DNA of 37,290 bases from an uncultured Phycisphaeraceae bacterium (GTDB taxonomy: Bacteria; Planctomycetota; Phycisphaerae; Phycisphaerales; UBA1924), in assembly GCA_937899905.1 (NCBI GenBank), contig CALCCF010000016.1, positions 1 to 37,290 on the forward strand. Reading direction: 5' to 3'. The position numbers were made by a program, and so were the translations under genes. Below are positions 24,689 through 33,561 of this stretch, one piece after another. The notes below the pieces were generated by a model. The model was not told where the DNA came from. It did not search any database and was given only the letters and a program-made list of their open reading frames with translations. Positions within the stretch are counted from its first letter, which is position 1; each line of letters starts with the position of its first letter.

Positions 24689-25504
24689 TCAGCGCCGCCG
24701 CAGGATCACGTGCCGCTGCTCCTTGAAGTGGCAGCGGATCTCGAGCACCTCGAACCAGGGCGACCAGAGCCGGCGCTCGGCGGCGTCGGTGGCGTAGCGA
24801 TAGTTCTGGGCGACGGTCTCGTTGCCCCATTCGTACACACCGTTACTCTCGCGTAGCGACCGCTCGCGCTCGCGCTCGGGCACGTCGACGAGCTGCACGT
24901 TCTCGTCGAGCGCCGTGATGATCGCCATGCTGCCGGGACGCAGGATGCGCGCGAGCTCCTCGGCCCAGCCCGGGGCGTCCTTCGTCTGGATGTGCGTGAA
25001 CACCGAGTTGGCGAAAACGAAGTCGAAACGTCCGTCGTCGTAGGGCAGGTCGGGATCGAAGCCGTTGAGATTCACGCGGACGCGATGCCCGAGGTGCCGC
25101 GTGCAGAAGTCGACCGCGTCGGTCGTGACGTCGCTGCCGAAGAGCTCTGGGCCCAGCGGCAGCCAGTGGCGGGTGAGCCGGCCGAAGCCCATACCGAAGT
25201 CGAGCACCGCCCCGAGCGCCGTGGGGTTCACGCCGTGGTCCTCCAGCTCGCGGAGGTAGAACAGCATCGCGCGAGCCCCGGTGGCGAAGAACGCGTCGGG
25301 ATTGGTCTTTGCTGAGTGCTGGATCGAGCCCGCGGCCGCACCGGGCGCCGTGCCATCATCGGACTGCAGCGGATCCAGATCGCGGCCGTACTCCGCCCGG
25401 TAGTGGTCGCCAAGGCGATCCAACCAGTACGCACGCTCGGCCCGCCAGTGATCGACGGCATCGGGCGTCATGAAGGCGGGCACCGATGCTTGGGTCGAGG
25501 TCAT
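24689..25504 (-). CDS. SAM-dependent class I methyltransferase
   Basis: A 271-residue protein. Motif I VLDFGMGFGRLTRHW is the SAM-binding glycine loop. VRVNLNGFDPDLPYDDGRFDFVFANSVFTHI holds the acidic and post-II motifs of methyltransferase type 11/12 folds, and ELARILRPGSMAIITAL is the next conserved strand. Residues 1-90 are a helical extension. ATG 25504 is chosen because longer starts run into antisense of the peptidase gene. It begins 59 bp after the M42-like peptidase gene on the same strand and ends 51 bp before the ankyrin gene start. The substrate cannot be told; it resembles O- or small-molecule methyltransferases. Confidence 0.9.
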   Translation of the reverse strand: MTSTQASVPAFMTPDAVDHWRAERAYWLDRLGDHYRAEYGRDLDPLQSDDGTAPGAAAGSIQHSAKTNPDAFFATGARAMLFYLRELEDHGVNPTALGAVLDFGMGFGRLTRHWLPLGPELFGSDVTTDAVDFCTRHLGHRVRVNLNGFDPDLPYDDGRFDFVFANSVFTHIQTKDAPGWAEELARILRPGSMAIITALDENVQLVDVPERERERSLRESNGVYEWGNETVAQNYRYATDAAERRLWSPWFEVLEIRCHFKEQRHVILRRR

Positions 25505-25563
25505 ACCCGAATGTCGTCGATCGGCCGGGAGCCCGTGCACAATCCGCGGCGCGGCCCGCCGGG

Positions 25564-26799
25564 CTACTCGCCGAGCACGAAGCTGCGATCGTCCCACAGC
25601 TTCGCGAGGCGCTCTTCGATGCCGCCGCCCGGGCGCAGCTCCTGGCCGCAGGCGATGAGTAGGTCGACCAGGCCGTCGAAGTCGGCGATCGCGATCTGCT
25701 CGCTGGCGATGGTGGGCGGCTGGGTGTTCGTGCCCGCCTGCACGGCCGCAAGGTCGGCCATGTTGTGGTAGTTGCCCAGCGGCAGGCATACGCACGTCGC
25801 CTCGTATCCCGCCGCGCAGAAGACCGTGGCCTCGCACGCGCCACCGGCCATCAGCTTGCGCTGCCAGCGCCACTTGGGCAACTCGCTCTGCTTCTGCGCC
25901 GCCGTCGGCGACGCCGGGCCACCAGCAACGGCCTCGGCACGCGCGGCCACGGCCGCGGTCAGCCGCGGCGTGAACACGGTCAGCCGATCGCCAACGCGGA
26001 CGATGGGCCCGCCACCGATCGGCGAGTCATCGAACGCTCGGCTGTTCTCCAGCGCGATGATGGGCGCCGAATCGGGGATGGTCTTCTCGCGGCAGGCACC
26101 GATCGCGCCGACGAAGCCGATCTCCTCGGCCCGCGTGCAGAACACGCGCACGTCACGCCCCACGGCGTGCCCATGCCGCTTCTGTTCGAGCAACGCGTCG
26201 AACGCACAGAGGGCGGCCGCGGCAGCGGCCAGGTCGTCGCACGCCGGCGCGCTGAGCAGGCCATCCTCGATGAACGACAGAGGCAGGTGCCACGTCGCGA
26301 TATCGCGCGTCGTCAGCCCGTCCGTGCTCAGGCCGTCGTCGAGCCGAACACGGTACCGCTTGAAGAGTTCTTCTTCTCCCTCGGCCGGCTCGACACGCTC
26401 CAGTATCGTCGCGGCGCGCGGGTCTCCAGACTCGGGATGGATGTTGACGCGAGCGCCCTTGAAGTAGTCTTCCATGACGCCACCACGAAAGGCGAGCACG
26501 GCCGTAGAGCCGTCCTCGATCGCATCCACCGCGAATCCCGGATGGTCGAGGTGCGCGGTGACGTATACCGGCTCGCCCGGCGCAAACGGCTCGGTGCGCC
26601 GCAGCGTCAGGTTGCCGTGCGCATCGGCGGTCAGCGTGACGTCTTCACGTTGCGCCGCCCACGCTTTGACCCACTCTACAACGCGATCCTCGCGCCCGGC
26701 CACCGTGGGAATCCCTGTAAGCTCAGTGAGCCATTGGTGGTGTTGCTGTCGGGCTTCGGCTGTTGGTGTGGTGGGCGCGGCGGGCTCGGTCGTGGTCAT
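25564..26799 (-). CDS. M42/M20-like zinc aminopeptidase family protein
   Basis: A 411-residue cytoplasmic metallopeptidase-like protein. Motifs are VTAHLDHPGF (first metal His and Asp), PACDDLAAAAAALCAFDAL (bridging Asp), FCTRAEEIGFVGAIGA (catalytic Glu-Glu) and IALEN (metal residue). Near the C-terminus CLPLGNYHNMAD supplies the last His. These give the five metal-ligand positions of clan MH peptidases. Family M42 (glutamyl/deblocking aminopeptidase) is the best guess, but an insert around residues 140-190 is atypical. ATG 26799 follows a TAnnnT sequence 5 nt upstream. It is the first of a same-strand run with the methyltransferase and ankyrin genes. Confidence 0.88.
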   Translation of the reverse strand: MTTTEPAAPTTPTAEARQQHHQWLTELTGIPTVAGREDRVVEWVKAWAAQREDVTLTADAHGNLTLRRTEPFAPGEPVYVTAHLDHPGFAVDAIEDGSTAVLAFRGGVMEDYFKGARVNIHPESGDPRAATILERVEPAEGEEELFKRYRVRLDDGLSTDGLTTRDIATWHLPLSFIEDGLLSAPACDDLAAAAAALCAFDALLEQKRHGHAVGRDVRVFCTRAEEIGFVGAIGACREKTIPDSAPIIALENSRAFDDSPIGGGPIVRVGDRLTVFTPRLTAAVAARAEAVAGGPASPTAAQKQSELPKWRWQRKLMAGGACEATVFCAAGYEATCVCLPLGNYHNMADLAAVQAGTNTQPPTIASEQIAIADFDGLVDLLIACGQELRPGGGIEERLAKLWDDRSFVLGE

Positions 26800-26809
26800 G
26801 GATCAGGGT

Positions 26810-26851
26810 AGCAAGCAAAGCCGCCGACACTCCTCGCGGAACGTCGGCGGC
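26810..26851 (-). terminator. Intrinsic terminator after the CvpA-like gene
   Basis: GCCGCCGAC (plus 26820-26828) pairs perfectly with GTCGGCGGC (26843-26851): a 9-bp GC stem with a 14-nt loop, 23 bp downstream of the stop of the minus-strand gene at 26875. The tail reads TTTGCTTGCT, a weak T run, so termination may be partial. The same region carries the upstream part of the M42-like gene. Confidence 0.7.
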
Positions 26852-26874
26852 GAACCGAGCGACTCAAATCGATA

Positions 26875-28686
26875 TCAGCGACCGCGATCGATCTCCAAGC
26901 CGGGTTCCCAAGTCGCGATGATCATGTCACCGGCGACCATCGCGACGATCTCGACTCCGGCACTCACGCGGTAGATGAACCGCGTTTCCTGGTTCGCGAG
27001 GTTGCGACTCACCGTGAACGGCAGGTCGCTGAGGTCATTGATCGGCTGACCCGGCGTAAAGGCGATGAACGTGTTGGCGTCTTCAACGCACACGTAGCCG
27101 ACCGGCGGATACAGCTGGCCGCGCTGGTCGACCAGCAACGGCGCCTCGTTGCCCGAGAGATTCTGGAAAACCTCCCCGTTAAGCCCGAGCGGCGAATCTC
27201 GGCCGACGTCGGCCTGCACGATGCGCACGTCACGCGAGTCCTGGAATCCATTCACGCGGAGTGAGGGATCGATGAACTGGCCGCGCAGCTGGCCCGTCGT
27301 GAACTGCTCGACGCCGCCAACGATGCTGAACGAACGTTCGTTGTCGCCCTTCTCGGCCTGGAGGCCACGCTCGTTGCCCTTCTTGAGCAGCAAACGACCG
27401 GGCAGGTTGGCCTGCACGTAGAGGTGGAACTCGCTGGCCGGGAGCGCTCGCTGTCCAACGGCCGTTGCGAGCCTCGCCGCAAACCGATCATTCATGCTTG
27501 CGAGATCGATCCCGCCGTACTCAAACGTGGTGACCGCGTCATCGCGCTGGTCTGTGGTTGTGAACGTCAGGTTTGGCTCGGCGGTGAGTTCTTGCCGCAT
27601 GCCACGGATGTAGATCGCAATCGGTCGATACGCCCGAGGGAGCGCGAAATCGAACACCATGATCGAGTTGGCCCCGCCACCCACCGACGCGATGTACCGA
27701 TCGTCGGAATCGAAGCGGAACCGCGCTAGCGTCGGCTCATCGCCGTCGGCCTGGGTGATGATGGCCGAAGGGTGGAAGGCACGGGTCACGCCGGTGTCAC
27801 CAAGCTCGGCAACCAAGCGAACCTGCGCATTGCCCAGAACGATCCTCGCACCACCGCCGGTCTCGCGCGCCGCGGCGCTGAATTCGACCACAATGCCCGC
27901 CACGTAGCCGTTGGTGATCTCCTGGTTGTCCAGGCCGATCACACGCTGGTTGACGCTCTGCCAGCGATCACGCATGAGCTGCTGGATGGGCCCGCCACGA
28001 TCGATGTCGCCAAGGGCGTACCACTGGATGACCTCGAACTCGTCCGGCGTGGACGCGTTGCGGCTGCGGCCTTGGAAGTTGATGCGCATCGCCGAGCCCT
28101 TCTCGTGGAAGCCCGGATGCCACTTGGCCAATGGTTCGCTGGTCGCGAGCGAGCCGCGAGAAAGCACCGAGTACATCTGGGCCGTCCACTCGTCGACGTA
28201 AGGCCGAAGCGGGCTCGTGTTGCGAACAACGCTGCCTCGCGCGCCCCCGCCCTCCGAGGTAAACACGACATTCTGCGTGGGGTTCGTTGGCCCGAAGCGC
28301 ATGAGGCTGAAGGACATGAGCACCATGCCAACCGTAACGATGCCGACGCCCAGCCCGCATACACCAGCGCCAACATACTCGACCGTGTCGTTGAACTTGA
28401 GGTTGGCGGGAACGGCCTTGTCGACCAGCACTCGCAACAGAGCCAGCGCGATCGCGAAGCTGAGCCCCAACGCCACGCCGTGGCCGGTATCTCGCAGGAT
28501 ACTAAAGAAGCCGCGATCGGGCGAGTTCTGCAAGATCAGCAGCGTCAGCGGCTCATACACGGCGAACGCGATAGCTCCCGCCGCGAACACGCACAGGAAG
28601 TGCAAGAAGGCGCTAAAGAAGCCCCGGGTCACCCAAACCCACGCAAGCACGAGCACGGCCAGCAATGAGACGATCGTCCAGACCAT
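26875..28686 (-). CDS. CvpA-like multi-pass membrane protein with large extracytoplasmic domain
   Basis: A 603-residue protein. The N-terminal ~130 residues hold four transmembrane helices (about 2-20, 24-45, 65-90, 103-128) with a CvpA-like pattern. They are followed by about 470 residues that should face one side of the membrane, mostly beta structure with no recognised motif. ATG 28686 has AAGGAG about 8 nt upstream. It is the third gene of a minus-strand run pilT, degenerate GspE, this gene (43-bp gap to the previous one). It may be the membrane partner of the two ATPases; no known pilus platform protein (PilC/GspF) fits. Family beyond the CvpA-like segment is not recognised. Confidence 0.85.
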   Translation of the reverse strand: MVWTIVSLLAVLVLAWVWVTRGFFSAFLHFLCVFAAGAIAFAVYEPLTLLILQNSPDRGFFSILRDTGHGVALGLSFAIALALLRVLVDKAVPANLKFNDTVEYVGAGVCGLGVGIVTVGMVLMSFSLMRFGPTNPTQNVVFTSEGGGARGSVVRNTSPLRPYVDEWTAQMYSVLSRGSLATSEPLAKWHPGFHEKGSAMRINFQGRSRNASTPDEFEVIQWYALGDIDRGGPIQQLMRDRWQSVNQRVIGLDNQEITNGYVAGIVVEFSAAARETGGGARIVLGNAQVRLVAELGDTGVTRAFHPSAIITQADGDEPTLARFRFDSDDRYIASVGGGANSIMVFDFALPRAYRPIAIYIRGMRQELTAEPNLTFTTTDQRDDAVTTFEYGGIDLASMNDRFAARLATAVGQRALPASEFHLYVQANLPGRLLLKKGNERGLQAEKGDNERSFSIVGGVEQFTTGQLRGQFIDPSLRVNGFQDSRDVRIVQADVGRDSPLGLNGEVFQNLSGNEAPLLVDQRGQLYPPVGYVCVEDANTFIAFTPGQPINDLSDLPFTVSRNLANQETRFIYRVSAGVEIVAMVAGDMIIATWEPGLEIDRGR

Positions 28687-28729
28687 TGTTCAGACTCCTT
28701 CGCGGTCTCGTTTCGCGATCTCGAGCGGA

Positions 28730-30466
28730 TTAGGCCTCGGCGGCCGCCGGCTTGGGCTTCGCGGCCGCCGGCTTGGACTTCTGGGCACCCACGGTGACTC
28801 GGACGACCTCGTCAACGCTCGTCTCGCCCTCGACGGCGCGGATGAGCGCGGCCTGCTGGATGCCGGGCACGCCCTGCTTTCGCATTGCTGTTGCCAACGC
28901 GTTGACGTCGCCCTGCGCGATGGCCGACTTCTCGTCGTCACCGATCGAGTACACCTCGAACACACCGATCTGGCCAACGAAACCAGTGCCGCCACTCTCG
29001 GGGCACGGGACGACCTTCTTGTTGACCTCCACGTGCGTGCGATGGCGGTAGAGGGTCTTGACCTTCTCGGGGCTAAGGCCCAGCTTCTTGAGCATGTCCG
29101 GGCTCGGCACGTACGCCTCGCGGCTCGACTTTGCCAACGCCCGCACCAGCTTGCCCGCCATCACACCCTTCAGTGACCGAGCGGCCAGTTGGTTGTCCTG
29201 GACAGCGCGGCGGAAGATCTCGATCGCCTGGAGCGCACCCTCGGCCGGCAGCGAGAGGTACACGCGGGCGTGCTCGATATCGCCCTTGCACGCCTCCTGC
29301 GCGGTGGCCTCATCGAGCATCTCGGCGACACCAACAACGCTCGGATCGCGACGCAAGATGGAACGCAAGAGCGACGAGTGATCGGGGCCAGAACCGGCGG
29401 GCGACCAGATATTCTGGCGGATGCCCTCGAGCGTGTCCTGCTGCTCGAGCTCGATCGTCTGGATGTTGGAGGTGTACGCGTCGTGCATCTTCAGCACGGT
29501 GTACAGCATGCTCGTGCGTCCCATGCCCTTGGGCGCCGCGAGCAATACAACACCCGTCCCATCCTCGACGAGCCGCTGCAGCAGCTCGAACTGCTGGGGC
29601 AAGAGGCCAAGCTGGTCCGGGCTGCGACGCACGGCCTTGGACGGATCCACGATCAGCGAGAGCTTGAGGCCCTGCTGGCCGCCGCTGGTGATCACACGCA
29701 GGTGGTGGCGCTCGCCTTCCTTGGATACGTCCGGCTCGCCAACCTGACGCCGGCGCTGGCCAGCCTCCAGACCCGAGGCGGTCTGCCAGAACGCGATGAC
29801 CCGCATCGCGTCCTGCGGCTGCATGGGCTCGCCCACCACGGCGCGGAGGCCGTCGATCGTGTGCGCCACCGCGTAGCCCTTGTCTCCCATGGGCATCAGC
29901 TCGATCTTGTGGGCCCGGGCCGCGACACCATCGATGTACAGCCTTTCGGCCGCAGCACGAACCACCATCTCGCTCGTGCCCTCTTCGGGCGGGTCCATCG
30001 TCACGCCGTCGGGCTTGACGATGGCCAGCTGCAGGCGGTCGGCCTTCTTGGCTTCCCTGGACTCCTTGCGAGCCTCCATCCAGTCCTTGACGTTCATCGT
30101 CAGATGGTGCTCTTCGGGGACGCGTTCGTCCTTGTTGGCCATCTGCACGTATACGAACGGCGGGACGAGCAAGAGGAGCAACACCACCGGCAACGCGACC
30201 AAGAACGCGACGATGCCGGTCAGCGGGTTGAGGATGATCACGGCGATGGCGGCGATCGCCGTCACCATATAGATCGTGTTCCACTTCTCACGGGGCAGAT
30301 AGAAGCGGGCGGCGTGCTTGTCGGCCACCGTCGAGATGAACCACGCCCACGCGGCGAACGCGGCCACGAAGATGATCGCCTTCCACCAGGAGGCCAGCAC
30401 GAAGGCGCTCGTCTCGGCTAAGACGAGCGAGGGCGTGGGGCTAAGCAAGAGCTGGGTCGGATCCAC
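28730..30466 (-). CDS. Degenerate GspE/PilB-like ATPase fused to transmembrane helices
   Basis: A 578-residue protein. Residues 18-46 and 65-108 form hydrophobic helices, unlike cytosolic PilB/GspE. From about 150 the sequence follows the type II/IV secretion ATPase fold. Walker A is APKGMGRTS (311-319) where active members have GPTGSGKTT: Lys is replaced by Arg. The Walker B region reads SVVGVAEMLDEATAQ (376-390) instead of IxxGEIRDxETA. The C-terminal CPESGGTGFVGQIGVFEV (488-505) retains the shape of the family's four-Cys motif but only one Cys. These changes suggest loss of ATPase activity. A Lys/Ala/Pro tail ends the protein. GTG 30466 has AAGGA 11 nt upstream. It lies after pilT, 91 bp away. 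Confidence 0.9.
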   Translation of the reverse strand: MDPTQLLLSPTPSLVLAETSAFVLASWWKAIIFVAAFAAWAWFISTVADKHAARFYLPREKWNTIYMVTAIAAIAVIILNPLTGIVAFLVALPVVLLLLLVPPFVYVQMANKDERVPEEHHLTMNVKDWMEARKESREAKKADRLQLAIVKPDGVTMDPPEEGTSEMVVRAAAERLYIDGVAARAHKIELMPMGDKGYAVAHTIDGLRAVVGEPMQPQDAMRVIAFWQTASGLEAGQRRRQVGEPDVSKEGERHHLRVITSGGQQGLKLSLIVDPSKAVRRSPDQLGLLPQQFELLQRLVEDGTGVVLLAAPKGMGRTSMLYTVLKMHDAYTSNIQTIELEQQDTLEGIRQNIWSPAGSGPDHSSLLRSILRRDPSVVGVAEMLDEATAQEACKGDIEHARVYLSLPAEGALQAIEIFRRAVQDNQLAARSLKGVMAGKLVRALAKSSREAYVPSPDMLKKLGLSPEKVKTLYRHRTHVEVNKKVVPCPESGGTGFVGQIGVFEVYSIGDDEKSAIAQGDVNALATAMRKQGVPGIQQAALIRAVEGETSVDEVVRVTVGAQKSKPAAAKPKPAAAEA

Positions 30467-30507
30467 GAGTGGCGTTCCTTTGCGCTGTCAAGGACCAATC
30501 GGCTGAG

Positions 30508-30528
30508 CCGGCCCGCGTCGCGGGCCGG
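30508..30528. repeat. Perfect GC palindrome between pilT and the pseudo-ATPase gene
   Basis: CCGGCCCGC and GCGGGCCGG form a 9-bp perfect stem with a 3-nt loop. No T run follows on either strand, so it is not a standard terminator. It lies 29 bp after the pilT stop; an mRNA-processing or stability element between the two genes is possible. Confidence 0.6.
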
Positions 30529-30557
30529 TGGGTGCGTGCAGTCGGACGGGTGCAAGC

Positions 30558-31742
30558 TTAGTGCTTCTGCGTCGCTCCGCCGAACTTCTTCAGACGCATC
30601 GACAGGTCGTCCTTGTTGGGGCTGTTCTCCATCGCGATGCGCTGATGGATGTACTCCTCCTCGATGAGCTTCACCAGCCACGCGTTGAAGTCGACCATGC
30701 CCTGCTGCTGGGCCTCGATCGAATTCAGATACTCGCGCAGCTCGCCCTCACGTTCTTCGAGGATGTGCTTCTGGACAACGGTGTCGTTGATCAGGATCTC
30801 GATGGCCGGGATACGCGGGATGTGCTCGTGCAGCGTCGGCAGCAGCTTCTGGTACACGAACGCACGCATCTGATAAGCCAGCATGCGGCGAATGCCCTCG
30901 ATCTCCTCGGTCTCGAAGAGGCCGTAGATGCGGCTGAACGTCTGGGTCGTGCTCGAGGCGTGGATCGTTCCGTAGACCAAGTGGCCCGTCTCGGCGGCGT
31001 TCAGCGCGGCCTCGAACGTGTCCTTATCGCGCATCTCACCGATGAGCACGGTGTCAGGGTTCTCGCGCACGAGGGCCTTCAGGGCGATCTTGAAGTCCAG
31101 CACGTCGATGCCGATCTCACGCTGGTTGATCGTCGCCTTCTTGTCCTGGAAGATGTACTCGATCGGGTCCTCGATCGTCACGATGTGGATCGGCTTGCGC
31201 TGGTTCACGTAGTCGATCATCGAGGCGATCGTCGTCGACTTACCCGAACCGGTCACACCGCTCAGCAGCACGATGCCCTGCGGCTGCAGCGCGATCTGGC
31301 CCATCACCTCGGGCAGGTGCAGCTTCTCGAAGGGCAGGATATTGCTCGTGATGAGGCGGGCGGCCAGAGAGATATGGCCGCGGGCCTTGAACAGGTTCAT
31401 GCGGAAGCGGGAGCTCTCGTCGTAGTCGTACGCGAAGTCGACCGAGCCGTAGTGGGCCAGGTCCTGCAACTGCTCCTCGTCTAGCGTGACCTTGATGATC
31501 GCCTGCCAGTCCTCGGCGGTCACCGGCGGCGTGTCCAGCGGCTTGAGCGCGCCACGCATGCGTAGCTTGGGAGGCTGGTCGGTCTTGATGATCAGGTCCG
31601 ACGCACCGAACTTGATACACGCCTTCAGGAACTCGCCCAGACGGGTCTCATGCGGGTCCCGCTTGCCGCCGAGGACATCGGAGATCGGTGCGGTGTGCCC
31701 CTCGGTCTCGTGCGCCCGTTCCGCTGTGTGTGCGCTGCTCAT
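30558..31742 (-). CDS. pilT: Pilus retraction ATPase PilT
   Basis: A 394-residue type IV pilus retraction ATPase of the PilT/PilU branch. Walker A GVTGSGKST is at 162-170. The Asp box VTIEDPIEYIF is at 188-198, Walker B VLIGEMRD at 232-239 and the His box TGHLVYGTIHA at 252-262. The usual PilT C-terminal AIRNLIRE motif is not seen, so a PilU or other variant is possible. The N-terminal 30 residues are polar and unusual. ATG 31742 is preferred to upstream in-frame codons, although the ribosome binding site (GGGAG) is distant. It heads the run with the degenerate GspE-like and CvpA-like genes. No pilin or PilC gene is in this window. Confidence 0.96.
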   Translation of the reverse strand: MSSAHTAERAHETEGHTAPISDVLGGKRDPHETRLGEFLKACIKFGASDLIIKTDQPPKLRMRGALKPLDTPPVTAEDWQAIIKVTLDEEQLQDLAHYGSVDFAYDYDESSRFRMNLFKARGHISLAARLITSNILPFEKLHLPEVMGQIALQPQGIVLLSGVTGSGKSTTIASMIDYVNQRKPIHIVTIEDPIEYIFQDKKATINQREIGIDVLDFKIALKALVRENPDTVLIGEMRDKDTFEAALNAAETGHLVYGTIHASSTTQTFSRIYGLFETEEIEGIRRMLAYQMRAFVYQKLLPTLHEHIPRIPAIEILINDTVVQKHILEEREGELREYLNSIEAQQQGMVDFNAWLVKLIEEEYIHQRIAMENSPNKDDLSMRLKKFGGATQKH

Positions 31743-32111
31743 GCTTGTACAAGCTCCCGCCGCCCGAGGCGACGCGTGGGTCAGAAGATGTCCCGAGGCC
31801 AAGATGGGCCCCGATCGACGGTCCGGATACACGCTCCCCGCCCCACGCCCCCACTGGCCTTACCGGTCTACCGCCCTCCCTGGTCGCGGCCGGGCGCGAA
31901 CGGTCGAGCCGTAAATGTAGCGCCCCTGCCCCCCCCAACCGTTACCAAGGACACGCCATTTGTTCGCCGATCGGGGCCAGATCGGTGCCAGAGATGCTGG
32001 TCCGAGAATGCCATATCGCGCCCTCGACTCGATTCGCCGCGGCCGCGACGCGTGTTCCTCAACTCGGGCTCTGTCTCCACTTCGGCGAGTGAACCAGATC
32101 GGCGAAGCGCA
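31743..32111. other. Gene-free stretch upstream of pilT
   Basis: About 370 bp between the pilT start and the sigma-factor terminator. I see no protein-like frame on either strand, no RNA gene and no clear promoter. A C-run of eight at about 31929-31936 and a TACATT on the minus strand near 31914 are the only features; a -35 at the right spacing is lacking. Confidence 0.5.
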
Positions 32112-32136
32112 CAAAAACGGGCCCCATTGGGGCCCG
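32112..32136 (-). terminator. Intrinsic terminator of the sigma factor gene
   Basis: On the minus strand GGGCCCC-AAT-GGGGCCC (plus 32119-32135) is a perfect 7-bp GC stem, followed after one C/G step by TTTTT (plus 32113-32117). It starts 20 bp after the stop codon of the gene at 32156. Confidence 0.9.
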
Positions 32137-32155
32137 ATGTGGGTGCGACTTCGGA

Positions 32156-33226
32156 TCAGGCCGTGGAAGCGACCTCGCCGGCCTCGGCGTCCTGCTCCTC
32201 GTCCTCAGGACGAAGGCCCAGGAAGTTGGCCTCCAGCTCCAGACGCAGCTTCTCCATCGCCTTGTTCTGGATCTGGCGGACACGCTCCTTGGTGACGCCG
32301 ATGATCTGCCCGACCTGCTCGAGGGTCATGGGCTTCTCTTCACCGCTCTCGAGCCCGAAGCGGTGCTCGATGACGGTCCGCTCGACGTCCGTCAGGTCGG
32401 CCCGGTTGTCCATGACGATCCGCTTGACCTCGTCGGCCGCATCCCGCTCGAAGTCGGCCCGCTTGGTCTCGAGGAAGTTGGACTTCTCGAGCTTGGGGTC
32501 AAAGTCGGTCGGGAAGCGCTGCCGGTACTTGCTCAGCTTCATGCCCTGGCGGCTGAAGGCCTTGAGGATCGCCCGACAGGCGTAGGTCGAGAACTTGTAC
32601 CCGCGGCCCGCGTCGAACTTGTCGACCGCACGCAGCAGGGCCATGTTGCCCTCGCTGACCAGGTCGGCGAAGTCGACCTCGCTCATCCGCGTGCGCTTGG
32701 CCATCGCCAGCACCAGAGCCAGGTTCGTCTCGGCGATCTGCTCGCGGATGAGGTCCGCACGCCGGTACCACCACAGGATCTTCTCCGCCTGCTCGGGCGT
32801 GGGCTTGCGGTTGGGGTTCTTCCAGACCTCTTCCTGCAGCATCCACACCCGGTGGCGGGCGTAGTTGAACTGGTGGAAGAGGACCTTCTCCTCGGCCGCC
32901 GTCAGGATGACCTGCTGGCTGCTCTTGACCGTCCGGGTCCGCGTGGCGGACAGGTCGTCCATCACGGGGTGGTACCAGGCGGTGTCGGGCTTCTGGATGT
33001 CCGGAGCCTCGTCGTAGATCTTCGAATCGGCTTGCTCTTCGTAGAACGCCGGGCTGTCGATGTAGTCCATCTCTTGGGCCATGATCTGGTCGAGCAAACG
33101 CTCGTCCTCGGGGCTCAGTCGACGCCGGGCCCCACGCGCAACAAAACCCTGGCCCGACACACCGGCGTGCTGGCGACGGCGTGCCTGCTCGAGCGGGCTC
33201 GGTCCTTGGCCTCGGTTCTGCCTCAT
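32156..33226 (-). CDS. RpoD-like sigma-70 family RNA polymerase sigma factor
   Basis: A 356-residue sigma factor of the primary/alternative sigma-70 class. Region 2 carries DLVSEGNMALLRAVDKFDAGRGYKFSTYA, which holds the core-binding and -10 recognition residues. The C-terminal region 4 has the helix-turn-helix TLEQVGQIIGVTKERVRQI. Between them is a short linker with no complete region 3. Region 1.1 is not evident; residues 1-110 are polar and planctomycete-specific. ATG 33226 has AAGGGA about 10 nt upstream. Size and the missing region 1.1 suggest a group 2-type factor, not the housekeeping one, but this cannot be settled here. Own terminator downstream, 630-bp leader region upstream. Confidence 0.92.
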   Translation of the reverse strand: MRQNRGQGPSPLEQARRRQHAGVSGQGFVARGARRRLSPEDERLLDQIMAQEMDYIDSPAFYEEQADSKIYDEAPDIQKPDTAWYHPVMDDLSATRTRTVKSSQQVILTAAEEKVLFHQFNYARHRVWMLQEEVWKNPNRKPTPEQAEKILWWYRRADLIREQIAETNLALVLAMAKRTRMSEVDFADLVSEGNMALLRAVDKFDAGRGYKFSTYACRAILKAFSRQGMKLSKYRQRFPTDFDPKLEKSNFLETKRADFERDAADEVKRIVMDNRADLTDVERTVIEHRFGLESGEEKPMTLEQVGQIIGVTKERVRQIQNKAMEKLRLELEANFLGLRPEDEEQDAEAGEVASTA

Positions 33227-33386
33227 ACGTTCACTTCCCTTCGCACCTGGCCGGGCGTTCATGCCCGGGAGCGTGTGGCGGCCCATCTACCGAGGGCCGT
33301 GCCTTGCCACAAGCCAAGCCATCTGCCGCGTACCCCCTTGTTGGGAAGGCACGCAGAGATCGAAACACCGGCGGGCATGGTTTTGT

Positions 33387-33403
33387 TCGGAGCATCGCTC
33401 CGA
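33387..33403 (-). other. Leader hairpin TCGGAGC-GAT-GCTCCGA
   Basis: A perfect 7-bp stem with a 3-nt loop on the minus strand, nested in a longer imperfect pair (GGCATG/CATGCC) and followed by ACAAAACC. It lies about 160 nt upstream of the sigma-factor start. Confidence 0.5.
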
Positions 33404-33433
33404 GCGCATGCCGGACCGGATCGAGACGATGAC

Positions 33434-33451
33434 AAAAGCCCGTATCCGGGC
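33434..33451 (-). terminator. Terminator-like hairpin (possible attenuator) upstream of the sigma factor
   Basis: On the minus strand GCCCG-GATA-CGGGC (plus 33438-33451) is followed directly by TTTTG. It sits about 210 nt upstream of the sigma-factor start and more than 500 bp from the sod stop. It could end read-through from the sod gene, or attenuate the sigma gene if a promoter lies upstream of it. The stem is short. Confidence 0.45.
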
Positions 33452-33512
33452 AAGTACCATCGAAACCGGTTGTGATCCTCCTGGCCGCCAGGAAATGAGA
33501 TAGCAGGGTTTT

Positions 33513-33561
33513 CCCGAGCATTGTCGCTAAGGAATTGCCCCGACACTGTTCCTGGCTCGGG
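33513..33561. other. Stem-loop CCCGAGC/GCTCGGG with inner AGGAA/TTCCT stem
   Basis: A 7-bp outer stem (33513-33519 with 33555-33561) encloses a 5-bp inner stem and a 14-nt loop, with an asymmetric left bulge. The compact two-stem shape in a gene-free region is what a small structured RNA would show. No match to a known RNA family is recognised. Confidence 0.4.

Noticed and set aside
30508-30528. Palindrome as an intrinsic terminator
   Set aside because: No T run on either side.
31900-31940. Promoter for pilT near the TACATT and C-run
   Set aside because: No -35 match at 16-18 bp; not enough to call.
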